Made by a program: the position numbers and the translations under genes
Notes under the pieces: model-generated
What the model saw: only the letters and a program-made list of their open reading frames with translations
What the model was told of the DNA's origin: nothing
Database searches by the model: none
Shown here: positions 1 through 7,985 of the stretch, piece after piece
How positions within the stretch are numbered: position 1 is the stretch's first letter
Layout: every line of letters begins with the position of its first letter
Assembly: GCA_029834535.1 (NCBI GenBank)
Contig: JAQMWT010000571.1
Coordinates: 1-28,719 of the forward strand
Length of the DNA stretch: 28,719 nucleotides
Source: Chrysophaeum taylorii
Taxonomy: Eukaryota; Sar; Pelagophyceae; Pelagomonadales; Pelagomonadaceae
Reading direction: 5' to 3'

Positions 1-460
1 AGGATTAATGGTCATGAAATTGGTACATAGGATTTCTTCGTCACTGCAGCCGCATGTTGGAAGGTAGGGTCCAACATAAGGATTTAATATCGGCCCAACG
101 AGGGGCGAAAGGTGCTTGTACAGAGTGCTGTACGTACCGGCGGCAGGCATTGCTGAGCATGTCACAGCAAAGGTCATGGCGTAGGGACAGAGACAGAGGA
201 AAGATTCCCTGTTGTTTGGTGTGGTTGTTTAGCACGAATCAACTCCGGTCGAGTGGGGTAGCGTAATTCCCGTTGCGGGGTCGAGTCAAAAATTTGGCAT
301 ACCCTCGGACGGTTGGCAATGGAGCAAGCATTGAGTGGATTTTAGAGCCGAGTTTGCGGTCACTTCCACGAAGAATACCCTATATAGCGACTATGAGATA
401 GGTGATGATCTTCCAGAGCAAAAATGAGAATCCTTGTAATCGAAAGAGTTGTCGGTGGCT
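1..460. other. No gene recognised; downstream flank of retroelement
   Basis: I see only short unconvincing frames here. It lies downstream of the minus-strand methyltransferase-like ORF and could hold the element's 3' untranslated region or LTR. I found no matching direct repeat in the 5583-6411 region on the other side, so LTR status is unsupported. Confidence 0.4.
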
Positions 461-1825
461 TTAGGTAAGGCAGCCAGGCATCACGAGAACGCATCTGGAC
501 ACGAGGTTTAGTATGGCGGTGTCATAGGTGGTAGCGGAGCCAACTTGGGGAAGGGCTTGGACTATCCACAAGTAACCCATAGACGGCTCCCAGATATATG
601 GACCTGTCCGGCGCGGGGATATCGGAAGCGGTGAACGTATACGTGCTCCCAAAGGCGTAGATGGAAGTGGATTTTTGGTGGTGGCGTTCTCTATGGTGAG
701 GTTGCCGTCGGAATGGTGGCCACCAGTTAAGAAGTAGGAGTTGTGTGATGTTGATGAGGTTGTAAGTAATAACCTGTGTGACGGTTGGTTAGTTTCGAAA
801 ACGGTTATGTAATAGGACACAGGAGGGTGAGTTAGTGTGTAGCTGGCAAACAAGTTATAGAGGATTGTAAAAACCTTGACGTGTATAGGATGGGTTGCAT
901 GGGGTAATGGTTCCATAGAGGAGCGTTTAAAGCACAACTGATGAAAAGTACACTTGGATTGAACAGAGTGAGTACGTTGCTCGTGAGCCTGTTGTGAGTG
1001 AAGGCGAAGCAGTAACATATTGAGGGATTCAAGGTCAGCCATAGTAAGCTGAACAGAACCTGTGCGAGAGTAAGGTGCAAACGTTTTAGGAACGGGAATA
1101 TATGGAGGATCGGGGAACACCCGGATCCAGTCTTTGGATACATGTTTAGGTAGCCAAAGGCGCTTGGGAATAGCTTGTAGATCATCCACGATCTTTAGGA
1201 AGGGGCGTGGATGGAGGATGGGCCACGATAATAGCTTAATTGGTCCAGTAGAATATCTGCGTGCGATGCATATCCATCTTTCTCTAGATTGGTAGTCGCC
1301 ACAGAGGTAGGTTGGGAACCTGTCAACAACATCGACACAGTAATCAAGTGTAGTATGGATAAGGTTGGCCACTGTGATGTGGTCTTGATGACAGTATTTA
1401 TGCGGAGGCGTCATCTCAGCCAGTAGTACCAAGGGCTGGAGTAGCTTGATGACAGACAACATGCTGTCGAAAAGAGAGTCGTCCAGCAGGCTGTGTAAGT
1501 CTTCCGTCTTTTGCTGTTTTAGTAAATTCCTGTTTGTGCAGGGAGGAGTGATCTCAATTATATCACAATAGAATGTGCGCCTTTCCTCTGGTGAGATTAG
1601 GTGAAGATGGTTAATAAAGGCGGGGAGAGATTCAAATAATAGTACAGTAGGAAAACGGTGGCGTAACATACGAACAAGCGTATCATCAGACTCAACAACA
1701 ACTTTTACATTGATATTTAAGCCTAAGTCATTAGTGGCTTGAGACAGGAACGCCGGAGTTGACAAACCAGAACAAAGTAACATGACAGAGGGTTTGCGGA
1801 GATTGGACTCTTGTGAGAGAAACAC
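461..1825 (-). CDS. C5-cytosine DNA methyltransferase-like protein of a retroelement
   Basis: The 454-codon frame matches the motif order of C5-cytosine DNA methyltransferases. Motif I is like LLCSGLSTPAFL (residues 16-27), followed by an acidic ESDD at 45-48 in the motif II position. Motif IV is ITPPCTNRN with the PPC catalytic loop at 94-96 (Cys96). Motif VI is LLAEMTP with Glu137 in the ENV position, and motif VIII is QSRERWICIA at 179-188. A C-terminal QVGSATTYDTA near 427-437 resembles the motif X helix (GNAVxPxVA). The key cysteine, glutamate and QxRxR residues are kept, so activity is possible. The family transfers methyl from S-adenosylmethionine to cytosine C5. The motif VI-VIII spacing is compact. 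The first codon of this frame is GTG; the first ATG is codon 15, inside motif I, and the frame is open back to a TGA at 1841-1843, so the true N-terminus is uncertain. It could also be a decayed host gene rather than an element gene. Confidence 0.72.
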   Translation of the reverse strand: MFLSQESNLRKPSVMLLCSGLSTPAFLSQATNDLGLNINVKVVVESDDTLVRMLRHRFPTVLLFESLPAFINHLHLISPEERRTFYCDIIEITPPCTNRNLLKQQKTEDLHSLLDDSLFDSMLSVIKLLQPLVLLAEMTPPHKYCHQDHITVANLIHTTLDYCVDVVDRFPTYLCGDYQSRERWICIARRYSTGPIKLLSWPILHPRPFLKIVDDLQAIPKRLWLPKHVSKDWIRVFPDPPYIPVPKTFAPYSRTGSVQLTMADLESLNMLLLRLHSQQAHEQRTHSVQSKCTFHQLCFKRSSMEPLPHATHPIHVKVFTILYNLFASYTLTHPPVSYYITVFETNQPSHRLLLTTSSTSHNSYFLTGGHHSDGNLTIENATTKNPLPSTPLGARIRSPLPISPRRTGPYIWEPSMGYLWIVQALPQVGSATTYDTAILNLVSRCVLVMPGCLT

Positions 1826-1843
1826 TGGGCGTGAGAGTAGTCA

Positions 1844-2068
1844 AGTTAATGGCTGCGTATTTTGCTGAACAAATTTGTTCTGTTTCCGAAGATTGAGAAC
1901 CAAAGGGCGAATCCACGGGCGATCTGGTAAAACTCTTTGGAGTAGGTAGTTGTAGTATGCCAGTAGACCCCTGTTTTTATGGTATCGCTTGAGGGGAAAT
2001 GCGAGAGAGCGAAGTTCCAGCCGCTTGTCGCGCGCGATGTGTAAGTGAGACAGGGGAGAGCGGGTAAA
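1844..2068 (-). pseudogene. In-frame upstream extension of the methyltransferase ORF
   Basis: Reading the minus strand upstream of the methyltransferase in the same frame, past a single TGA at 1841-1843, gives about 75 further open codons ending at a TAA at 2069-2071. The product contains segments such as GLLAYYNYLLQRVLPDRPW and looks like ordinary protein. It may be the true N-terminal part of the methyltransferase polyprotein, with the TGA as a disabling mutation, or the end of a lost upstream pol domain. I do not recognise a domain in it. Confidence 0.4.
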
Positions 2069-2105
2069 TTAGATGCTACATTGTGTATGGGTACAAGTGC
2101 AGGCC

Positions 2106-2412
2106 AGTAAGTTCACCTAGTCCCAATCTCTAACCCCAGTAAGTTCACCTGGTCCCAGTAAGTTTCGTATAAGTTCACCTGGTCAGTAAGTTCACCTAGC
2201 TCACACCAACTCCTTTGAGCTCGTCGCTCTCGCCTCCGCCAATCTAAGCTGCTTTGATCCGCACGCGCCGCCAACCTTTGAGTTTACTCTAAAAACCCTT
2301 TACTCTAAAAACCCCAGTATGTTCACCTGGTCCCAGTTTCACCTGGTCACTCAGTTCACCTAGTCCCAATCTCAAACCCCAGTAAGTTCACGTGGTCCCA
2401 GTAAGTTCACTT
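2106..2412. repeat. Degenerate GTTCACCT minisatellite
   Basis: Nine copies or near-copies of a unit built on AGTAAGTTCACCTGGTCCC occur here. GTTCACCT cores start near 2111, 2143, 2173, 2190, 2321 and 2354, with variants near 2336, 2386 and 2405. The array is split in two by about 120 bp of unrelated sequence and abuts the 3' end of the helicase remnant. Confidence 0.8.
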
Positions 2413-2442
2413 ATAGTGCGCGTGTAGACGCCGGGAGGGGGC

Positions 2443-3010
2443 TTATCGGTACTGCGCAGCACGTGTGGGGTAGGGTGGAGTCGTCGACCCAGATGAGTAT
2501 ATCCTCGGGGATGCCGATCGACAGAGAGCCACGTAGAGCTGGACGTGGCAGAAGACGGGCTTGGGAAAGAGGACGCCGACCTCGCGGGGCGTCTGGCCCT
2601 GGCTCTTGTTGATCGTTTGGCGTAGGCGGGCCTTAAGCGATACAGGTTGGAGGAGCCTCGGTGACAACGACACGATCGATCATGTATCTGGTACCGTTGC
2701 AGTGGCCGTGCGACGGGTCGAGGTTGCGAAGACATTAAGCTCGCGATCAAAGTCAGCATGCCGTTGGTTGTCAGGGAGTTGAAAACTCTACTGTAAAGAG
2801 CGAGGCGTCGTCTTCCGACCTAGCCTAGTCAGCCGAAAAGAACTCCGACGCCTCGTCTCCGGGAAAAAAAGGCCGCGGTCACGCGCGCGTTGTCAGCATC
2901 GACAACATCGTTTCGACGGGGCGTGAGAATGGCGCGCTGAAAGAGCCGCCGCGGGTCGTGGAAATAGTCTGCGAGGTCGCCGTAGACGGCTTGGAGGATC
3001 ACTGTCTGGC
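2443..3010 (-). pseudogene. PIF1/Helitron-type helicase remnant
   Basis: Three short minus-strand frames together give the C-terminal half of a PIF1-family helicase as found in Helitrons. In order they are a VILQAVYGDLADYF segment (about 3006-2965), RAILTPRRNDVVD, SADxARSEDDA, LRNLDPSHGHCNGTRYM (about 2737-2685), and finally TINKSQGQT followed by GVLFPKPVF and GQLYVALCR. These match the conserved ILTPRN, LLRNL-GLCNGTR, TINKSQGQT and GQLYVALSR blocks. At least three frameshifts and stops (an A-run near 2866-2872, a TAG near 2826, a TAA near 2631) break it. The Walker A part, Rep domain and Helitron ends are not visible. It is probably an old insertion within the retroelement. Confidence 0.8.
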
Positions 3011-3056
3011 TCTCGCGCCTACCTGATCCTTACTCTCGCGCCTACCTGATCCTTAC
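3011..3056. repeat. 23-bp perfect tandem duplication
   Basis: The unit beginning TCTCGCGCCTACC is present twice back to back at 3011-3033 and 3034-3056. It marks the junction between the helicase remnant and the protease ORF. Confidence 0.95.
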
Positions 3057-3057
3057 C

Positions 3058-3981
3058 CTAAATCGAGGGACAAACAAACAGACGAACAAACAAACAGACA
3101 AACATCTGTCGATTAGTAGTTAGGATACGTACATCTTTGTCTATGCGGCTCGTGACAGCGCTGAGCTTTGGCTCAGCTCGATCATTGAACACAGTGGTCA
3201 GGTTCGTCTGGTTCCACTCTAGCATGCTCAGGATAGCGAGATGTCGGTCATGCACTGGCTGAAGACATAAAGCGAAGTCGATCTTAACATAGCCAACATG
3301 TGGATGATCTGGTAGGGGAATAACGATGTTGCGTGTTAACATCATGTGTGATGCCCGTTGTTGTCCTGTTGCCGTCTGAATAACAATCGGCGCGTATTTG
3401 GAGTCCAATGGAATTATATGATTGGGTATTGCGAAATCGTAGGTGGACATCAATGAGATGGTAGCACAAGAGTCAAAATATAGAAAAGAGCAATGTGGAG
3501 GGACACTGTTTACCTTCATGTAGTTGGTGAGGAAGGCGTTTTCCGAATGTGGGCAAGTAGTGGAGAGGCTGGCTGTAAAGAAGTTCTTCAGCAATAACAG
3601 ACTCGTTGGAATAATGATCGGTTGAACAGGTGGTGATGGTTCGTCAGCCTCATCAGCCATGCCGTGCTTTTCGTCAAATGACGATAGCGAAGTATGATCG
3701 GCATCCCTTTTGGTTTCGGCTTGTGATGGTAGGTTGAGGGCAGATTGGACCTGTGAAGATAGCGAGGACAATAATGCTGGTGGTAAAGCCGAGATGGCGG
3801 AAGCGGTAAAGAGGTTAGACACCGTATTGAAAGGATTACCCTGTGTGTTTGTAGTAGGAGGCGTTGTTGTTGGGGTGGGACCAGTAACGACAGTATGGTG
3901 TTGTGGCTCCACGTAGTTTAACGACTTTTCGGTCGAGGATAGATGAACGTCTACATCATAAATGATGTCTTCTGCAAACAT
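3058..3981 (-). CDS. Retropepsin-like aspartic protease ORF
   Basis: The 307-codon frame has a Thr/Pro-rich N-terminal half and a retropepsin-like half. The active-site strand is FLYFDSCATISLM (Asp170), the flap region contains TATGQQ (about 203-208), and the second psi-loop position is HLAILSMLEWN (about 248-258), equivalent to the usual IIG/ILG block. In retropepsins this enzyme cleaves the Gag-Pol polyprotein as a dimer. The residue after Asp-Ser is Cys rather than the nearly invariant Gly, which may impair activity. It starts about 11 bases after the gag stop in another frame, suggesting frameshift or reinitiation expression. The C-terminus runs into a microsatellite, so it is truncated and no RT follows. 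Confidence 0.68.
   Translation of the reverse strand: MFAEDIIYDVDVHLSSTEKSLNYVEPQHHTVVTGPTPTTTPPTTNTQGNPFNTVSNLFTASAISALPPALLSSLSSQVQSALNLPSQAETKRDADHTSLSSFDEKHGMADEADEPSPPVQPIIIPTSLLLLKNFFTASLSTTCPHSENAFLTNYMKVNSVPPHCSFLYFDSCATISLMSTYDFAIPNHIIPLDSKYAPIVIQTATGQQRASHMMLTRNIVIPLPDHPHVGYVKIDFALCLQPVHDRHLAILSMLEWNQTNLTTVFNDRAEPKLSAVTSRIDKDVRILTTNRQMFVCLFVRLFVCPSI
3070..3104. repeat. CAAA/CAGA simple repeat at end of protease ORF
   Basis: A short array of CAAACAAACAGA-like units gives the protease frame an artificial low-complexity tail rich in Phe, Val, Cys and Leu. The natural C-terminus or pol continuation has therefore been replaced by microsatellite sequence. Confidence 0.85.
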
Positions 3982-3992
3982 GAGCTGTTCGT

Positions 3993-5582
3993 TTAGACGA
4001 AGTAAACTACTGTTGTCCTCAGTATATGTCGTTGACAGAATGTCAGCTGATTGTAATAGAGTCTAAAATAACTTGTTGATATTATGTTGTATAGGGTGTT
4101 TAAGGTGTGGTTTGTTCGATCTAATAATTTCATGTTAGACCGAGAGGACCTGTCAAAAGTGCGGGGGTAAATTGGACGGTCATGGGACTGTCCGGCAGTT
4201 TTCTTGGTGACGTAAGAATCACCAGGACGATAATACGATAAATCGCTGCGAGAGAAAGGCTGGCGAGCATCATTAGAGTTACGCAAGCGTCTAGCATTAA
4301 ACGTGGGAGATGTACCAGGTTGGGACGAAGTGATGAAGGCGAGTGTGTTAGCAGTTTGAGTCAGACTTTTGTCTGATGAGTCCGAAGTGTGTGTAAGTAG
4401 TAACTTTGGCTTTGGGCGTTCTAAACGTCTTTTGTTCGACCCATTTGATACGACATTGAAAAAAAGGTCTAATGCGTATTCTAAAATGTAGCTAGGGTTG
4501 GTAGGGTGACACAATCGTTCAGCTTCTGGCACAGGTCGAGATGAAGATCGGGTTTCGTACATATAACACCAATCTACCCAACCACGATCGTAACGGCTGT
4601 TGCTGGTATTATCGGCATAATGCCGATGTATCTCTTCATAGATTTTTCTGCAAAGAGTGCCAAAGTCGAATTGAAGGTCAGTCTCTTCCTGGTTAAGTTG
4701 GTAAGAGATTTGCCTAAATGCTAGGACAGATTCGATAAATACATGGACATACCAGTTAGGATTATAAACAACAGAGTTAAATTGCTGTTTCAAATAAGAC
4801 ACATCAGTAGTCGTAACAGACTCGTAGTGACTAAAGGCGATGAGCATAATAGCTCGAGCCTTGTTGGGTAAATAGCTTTTGTTGTATATCTCATTGATGG
4901 CGGGCCAGGCCGCAAGTGCCGGTTTTCCAACACTTTCAAGATTGAAGTAAGTATGCAAGAATGTAGCGTACGTGTTCTGGTAAGTGTGCCAGTCAGCTGC
5001 AGTTAACGAAAACATGGTAACCGGGGCACGAACACGGGTGTCGAAAGCTAGTGCCTTCGGGTGCGCGCGATTTAAGATTCGTTCCTCTTCTAAGAAACGA
5101 GCATTGATTTCAGGACGTAATGCCTTGACTTCATAGTCGTAACAGACAGTAGTTAGCTGAGCTACTTCTGCATCAGGTAAGTGGGGGAAAGCTTCGTTGG
5201 TGAAATGCCATTCCTGATACTCAGGGGGCAATTCATCAACAGCTAAACGGAGATCAGCAGCCCTATCGGTCTTCCATTCCAGGAAAACGCGATCGAGAAT
5301 TTGATTCCGGAGGATTTCGTAGTCCTTGCATGACCGAGTATATGCTTCGTACGAGTCGTACTCGAGGAAAGCATCGGCATGACTGGACCGTAGTAATTGC
5401 TTGATGTGCTTGATTTGCAAGGATACCTTGCGGTTCTGAAGCTGAAACCGATTTCCTTCGTTAAGAAACTCAACTACAGGAGCTTCGAGCTTCAATATAT
5501 CCGCACCTGTGATCGCCTTGGGTGCGGCTCGTGCTGCGTGTTCTGCCATAGCAGTTGACGGGGAACCTGTGGGTTCAGTCAC
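3993..5582 (-). CDS. Gag-like protein of the retroelement
   Basis: This uninterrupted 529-codon frame lies directly upstream of the retropepsin ORF on the same strand. It has a mostly helical, charged central part with no membrane segment. The C-terminal region after about residue 390 is Ser/Arg/Lys rich, consistent with nucleic-acid binding, but I see no CCHC zinc knuckle. The last roughly 40 residues are Tyr/Thr/Leu rich and may be read-through into non-native sequence. I assign it as Gag from length, position before the protease and composition, not from a recognised motif. The ATG at 5582 gives a plausible start with Met-Thr-Glu-Pro. Capsid-type structural role is inferred. Confidence 0.6.
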   Translation of the reverse strand: MTEPTGSPSTAMAEHAARAAPKAITGADILKLEAPVVEFLNEGNRFQLQNRKVSLQIKHIKQLLRSSHADAFLEYDSYEAYTRSCKDYEILRNQILDRVFLEWKTDRAADLRLAVDELPPEYQEWHFTNEAFPHLPDAEVAQLTTVCYDYEVKALRPEINARFLEEERILNRAHPKALAFDTRVRAPVTMFSLTAADWHTYQNTYATFLHTYFNLESVGKPALAAWPAINEIYNKSYLPNKARAIMLIAFSHYESVTTTDVSYLKQQFNSVVYNPNWYVHVFIESVLAFRQISYQLNQEETDLQFDFGTLCRKIYEEIHRHYADNTSNSRYDRGWVDWCYMYETRSSSRPVPEAERLCHPTNPSYILEYALDLFFNVVSNGSNKRRLERPKPKLLLTHTSDSSDKSLTQTANTLAFITSSQPGTSPTFNARRLRNSNDARQPFSRSDLSYYRPGDSYVTKKTAGQSHDRPIYPRTFDRSSRSNMKLLDRTNHTLNTLYNIISTSYFRLYYNQLTFCQRHILRTTVVYFV

Positions 5583-6411
5583 GCAGTTGACACTGTCTAG
5601 ACATTCTAAGGGGTCTGTCTATCGGTGTCTATGTACACTCATCGTTTTCGATGGAAGGTGTCTATTTGACGACTGTGCAAGCTGTGAGTCCAGAGTAGTG
5701 TCGCTAAGCGTAGTCACTCAGGCAGCTGGTTAGTTTTGGTGCTCTCAAGGAGCTTGTTAAGTGCATTGCCATGGAATGTACGAGTGGACGTACCCAAAAT
5801 ATTCCATAACATGTGTGCAAGAGTACAGGTTAGCCAATTACACACACATCAACATTGACATGACAATACGATGCTATGAACAGGTGCACACAAGGTTACA
5901 CGATCACGAGTGCAAAAAATATTATATACAGCCCAATGGTAATGGCGTTGTATTTACAAGTGTGTTTTCGTGGCGAGGCTAGGTCGGCGCGGTAACGACC
6001 CAATACCCATAGGTTACGTGCACGTTTTAACACATGGTTTCTCAGGGACCCGCCTGGGCCCATAACCTGCAGAGCATTTAGCAAGCAGTGGTAAGTCACC
6101 TGGGAAACCATCCCGTCTCATCGTGAACGTCTGGAAGTAGTTAATTCGGGGAATGAAAAGGTATGTTCCCTATATCCTCAGAACACGACAGGCGGCATCT
6201 AGAACTACACGAGAAAGGTAAAGTGTACAGTGCTACATACCTCGGGACGCGCTAGACCATGATGATGAGCGTAGGCACAAATCGGAGGACTATCTATTTG
6301 ATTGTGTAGAAAGGAAGAAGAAGGGTAAGGAAGAGATCACGTTCTCAACGGACGGATAAGGGTAAGAGGCAGCAGATTTCTCTGCAAAAACAACACACAA
6401 ATTTGGGGGGT
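5583..6411. other. No gene recognised; upstream flank of retroelement
   Basis: About 830 bp with only short frames. It should hold the gag leader and any 5' LTR and primer-binding site, but I could not find an LTR partner near 1-460 or a convincing tRNA-complementary PBS. Confidence 0.4.
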
Positions 6412-7145
6412 TTAGGTTTCGTACCGCCACGACAGCTCACCATGTACACTCTTCGTGCTAACCCCGAGTTGAGCACCGGCCTCGGTCTTGAAGCCGTCGA
6501 ACCTAAGGATTCGAGCGAAGTTGCCGGTGGCGAGCCACATCTTGTTGGTGTTCTGTACAGTCTCTTCAAAAAGCCGTGGCGCCCACGTGCGCCGAAAGGC
6601 CTCGGACTTGGGCAAGTGCTTGACGTAGGCCGCGTAAAGCGCCTTGATCATGTCGATGAAGAAAAAGGTGTTGGCGATGTTGAAAGGCAGAGCGCAACCA
6701 ACCATGAATTTGGTGATCTTCTCGTTGATAACATTGGCACGGCGCGTATCACACCTGTCAGTGACTTCGGTGACTCTAGCTTGCTTCGACACGACTTGCG
6801 ACGGAGCCGTCCCAGTCTCCGGCAACAACGAAGGGCGGACGATGTCGCTGTCGAGGCGCGAAGGTCGTGGACTGCGGCGGGCCGCTTATTCGTGGCCCAT
6901 ACACACCCCGAGATATTCTTAGCTGACGACTTTCTCGCGAGCGTGCACTTAACATCGGGTGTGTGATTGCAATCCAGGACGATGTGCTCAGCCCATTGAG
7001 CTGGCTTGAACTTTTTGCCCGTGCGTGCGTGCATGCAGCCGCGTGCCGCACATCTCCATTCGAACGTGCCGTCGCCCTTAGGCGTTGTGATCACGTAGTC
7101 GCTCACCGAACTCCTGGGCCGCCCCCCCTTGAACATGGTCACCAT
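6412..7145 (-). pseudogene. hAT-type transposase, BED finger plus N-terminal part (copy A)
   Basis: From the ATG at 7145 the product reads VTMFKGGRPRSSVSDYV and then a BED-like zinc finger with CAARGC and AEHIVLDCNH (C-x4-C ... H-x4-C-x-H). After a frameshift near 6828 it continues with INEKITKFMVGCALPFN and the FFFIDMIKALYAAYVKHLP segment typical of the hAT region after the finger. The frame ends at a TAA (6412-6414) after about 245 codons, far short of the 600-700 residues of a full hAT, so the DDE core and C-terminal dimerisation region are absent. The plus-strand copy at 14957-16091 confirms the start, shows where the frame broke and ends at the same point. hAT transposases cut and paste DNA and leave 8-bp target duplications. 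Confidence 0.75.
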
Positions 7146-7656
7146 AACGGTCACCAGCGTGTGCAACTTCAACAGGAGGCAGCGAGCGTGTGGCACAGAA
7201 GAGAAACGGAAGAGAAAACGCTCCCTGACCACAAACGGACGTCCTGCAACGTTTTCTGTTTCTGAGCGTTTCGGTGTCAACCGGACGCGAGAAGATGTTT
7301 AATCCGGTAAAATCCAAGTTAAATCCGGTTTTAAACCGGTTTAAAACATGCGCTAAAGTACTAAAACTAAACTAAAACTAAACCCTGACCTTTGATACCG
7401 GTATTTTAGGTTCGGTAACCCTGAGGTTCCGCAGGATAGAGCCGAAAAAACAAAATGGGCCAAACAAAATAGAGCCGTTTGTAGTCCGTTGCTTTTCCGA
7501 AAACGCCTGGAAAAGCGTGACACGTGTGCGATTCCGCAAGCCAATCCGCCGCAACCTTCACAGGGCGATGCGCGCCGTGCGGCGTCCTGCGGTGGCAAGG
7601 CCGTGCCACCACCGACCCGCCCCGACCATCCGCGGATCTTTGTTACCCCAATTTAA
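7146..7656. other. No gene recognised; contains an 18-bp palindrome
   Basis: The stretch holds the 5' flank of hAT copy A. It includes repeated AATCCGGT words, the perfect palindrome TTTTAAACCGGTTTAAAA at 7329-7346 and a short ACTAAA-rich run at 7357-7383. I see no coding sequence. Confidence 0.5.
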
Positions 7657-7860
7657 TTATTCTTTGTTGGTGGGCTTGGTGAACTCCGCGCACAAGTCCC
7701 CCCACATCTTCGTCCTCTCCTTCCTCGCGTTGAACGTGTCGAAGGCCACCCAGTTGCGGACGAAGGTCTCCTTGATCTTCGGGTCCGCCAGGTGGCTGCC
7801 GCTGAACGACACCTTAGACGCGACGAACATCTCAAGCCGGATCACGACGCCTGACCCCAA
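7657..7860 (-). CDS. Unrecognised C-terminal fragment beside the TIR element
   Basis: About 67 open codons end in a clean TAA. The product is charged and globular-looking, with GDLCAEFTKPTNKE at the C-terminus. The frame is closed upstream by a TAG inside the inverted repeat at 7862-7880, so it looks like the 3' end of a gene cut by the 5-kb element. No matching N-terminal half is apparent beyond the other end at 12925. I do not recognise the family. Confidence 0.4.
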   Translation of the reverse strand: MGSGVVIRLEMFVASKVSFSGSHLADPKIKETFVRNWVAFDTFNARKERTKMWGDLCAEFTKPTNKE

Positions 7861-7861
7861 C

Positions 7862-7880
7862 GTCTGAAACTAGGCCCTAA
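7862..7880. repeat. Left terminal inverted repeat
   Basis: Nineteen bases exactly complementary to 12896-12914. Confidence 0.9.
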
Positions 7881-7985
7881 ATTTGAAGTTCTGACACGAT
7901 TTCCGACGAGCGTCACTCAAAAGCTTAAGTGTACTTGTTCAGTATATATCCTTCAACCAGTTCCCCCGCGAGGCTCCTGATAATT

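Larger units (their letters stand above)
461..5582 (-). mobile_element. Decayed gag-pro retroelement carrying a DNA methyltransferase-like gene
   Basis: Three long minus-strand ORFs lie in order: gag-like (5582 to 3993), retropepsin (3981 to 3058) and C5-DNA-methyltransferase-like (1825 to 461). The first two are separated by only about 11 bases and are in different frames, as in gag-pro units. Between the protease and the methyltransferase lie a Helitron/PIF1 helicase remnant and a minisatellite, exactly where reverse transcriptase and integrase would be expected. No RT, RNase H or integrase motif is visible, so these were probably deleted or replaced. No LTR pair was found. Treating the three ORFs as one element is inference from order, strand and spacing. 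The alternative is two unrelated fragments brought together. Confidence 0.55.

Noticed and set aside
2106..2412. Possible CRISPR array
   Set aside because: The GTTCACCT units are degenerate, irregularly spaced and lack uniform spacers. The setting is eukaryotic transposon DNA with no cas genes.
1..6411. LTR pair around the gag-pro-methyltransferase unit
   Set aside because: I compared the two flanks and found no direct repeat of useful length, so I did not call LTRs.
6403..6966. Plus-strand 187-codon frame over hAT copy A
   Set aside because: Antisense shadow of the hAT coding sequence. The minus strand carries the BED finger and has a homologous second copy.
7357..7383. Degenerate telomeric repeat (ACTAAA units)
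   Set aside because: Only four irregular units in 27 bases. It is not convincing as telomeric sequence.
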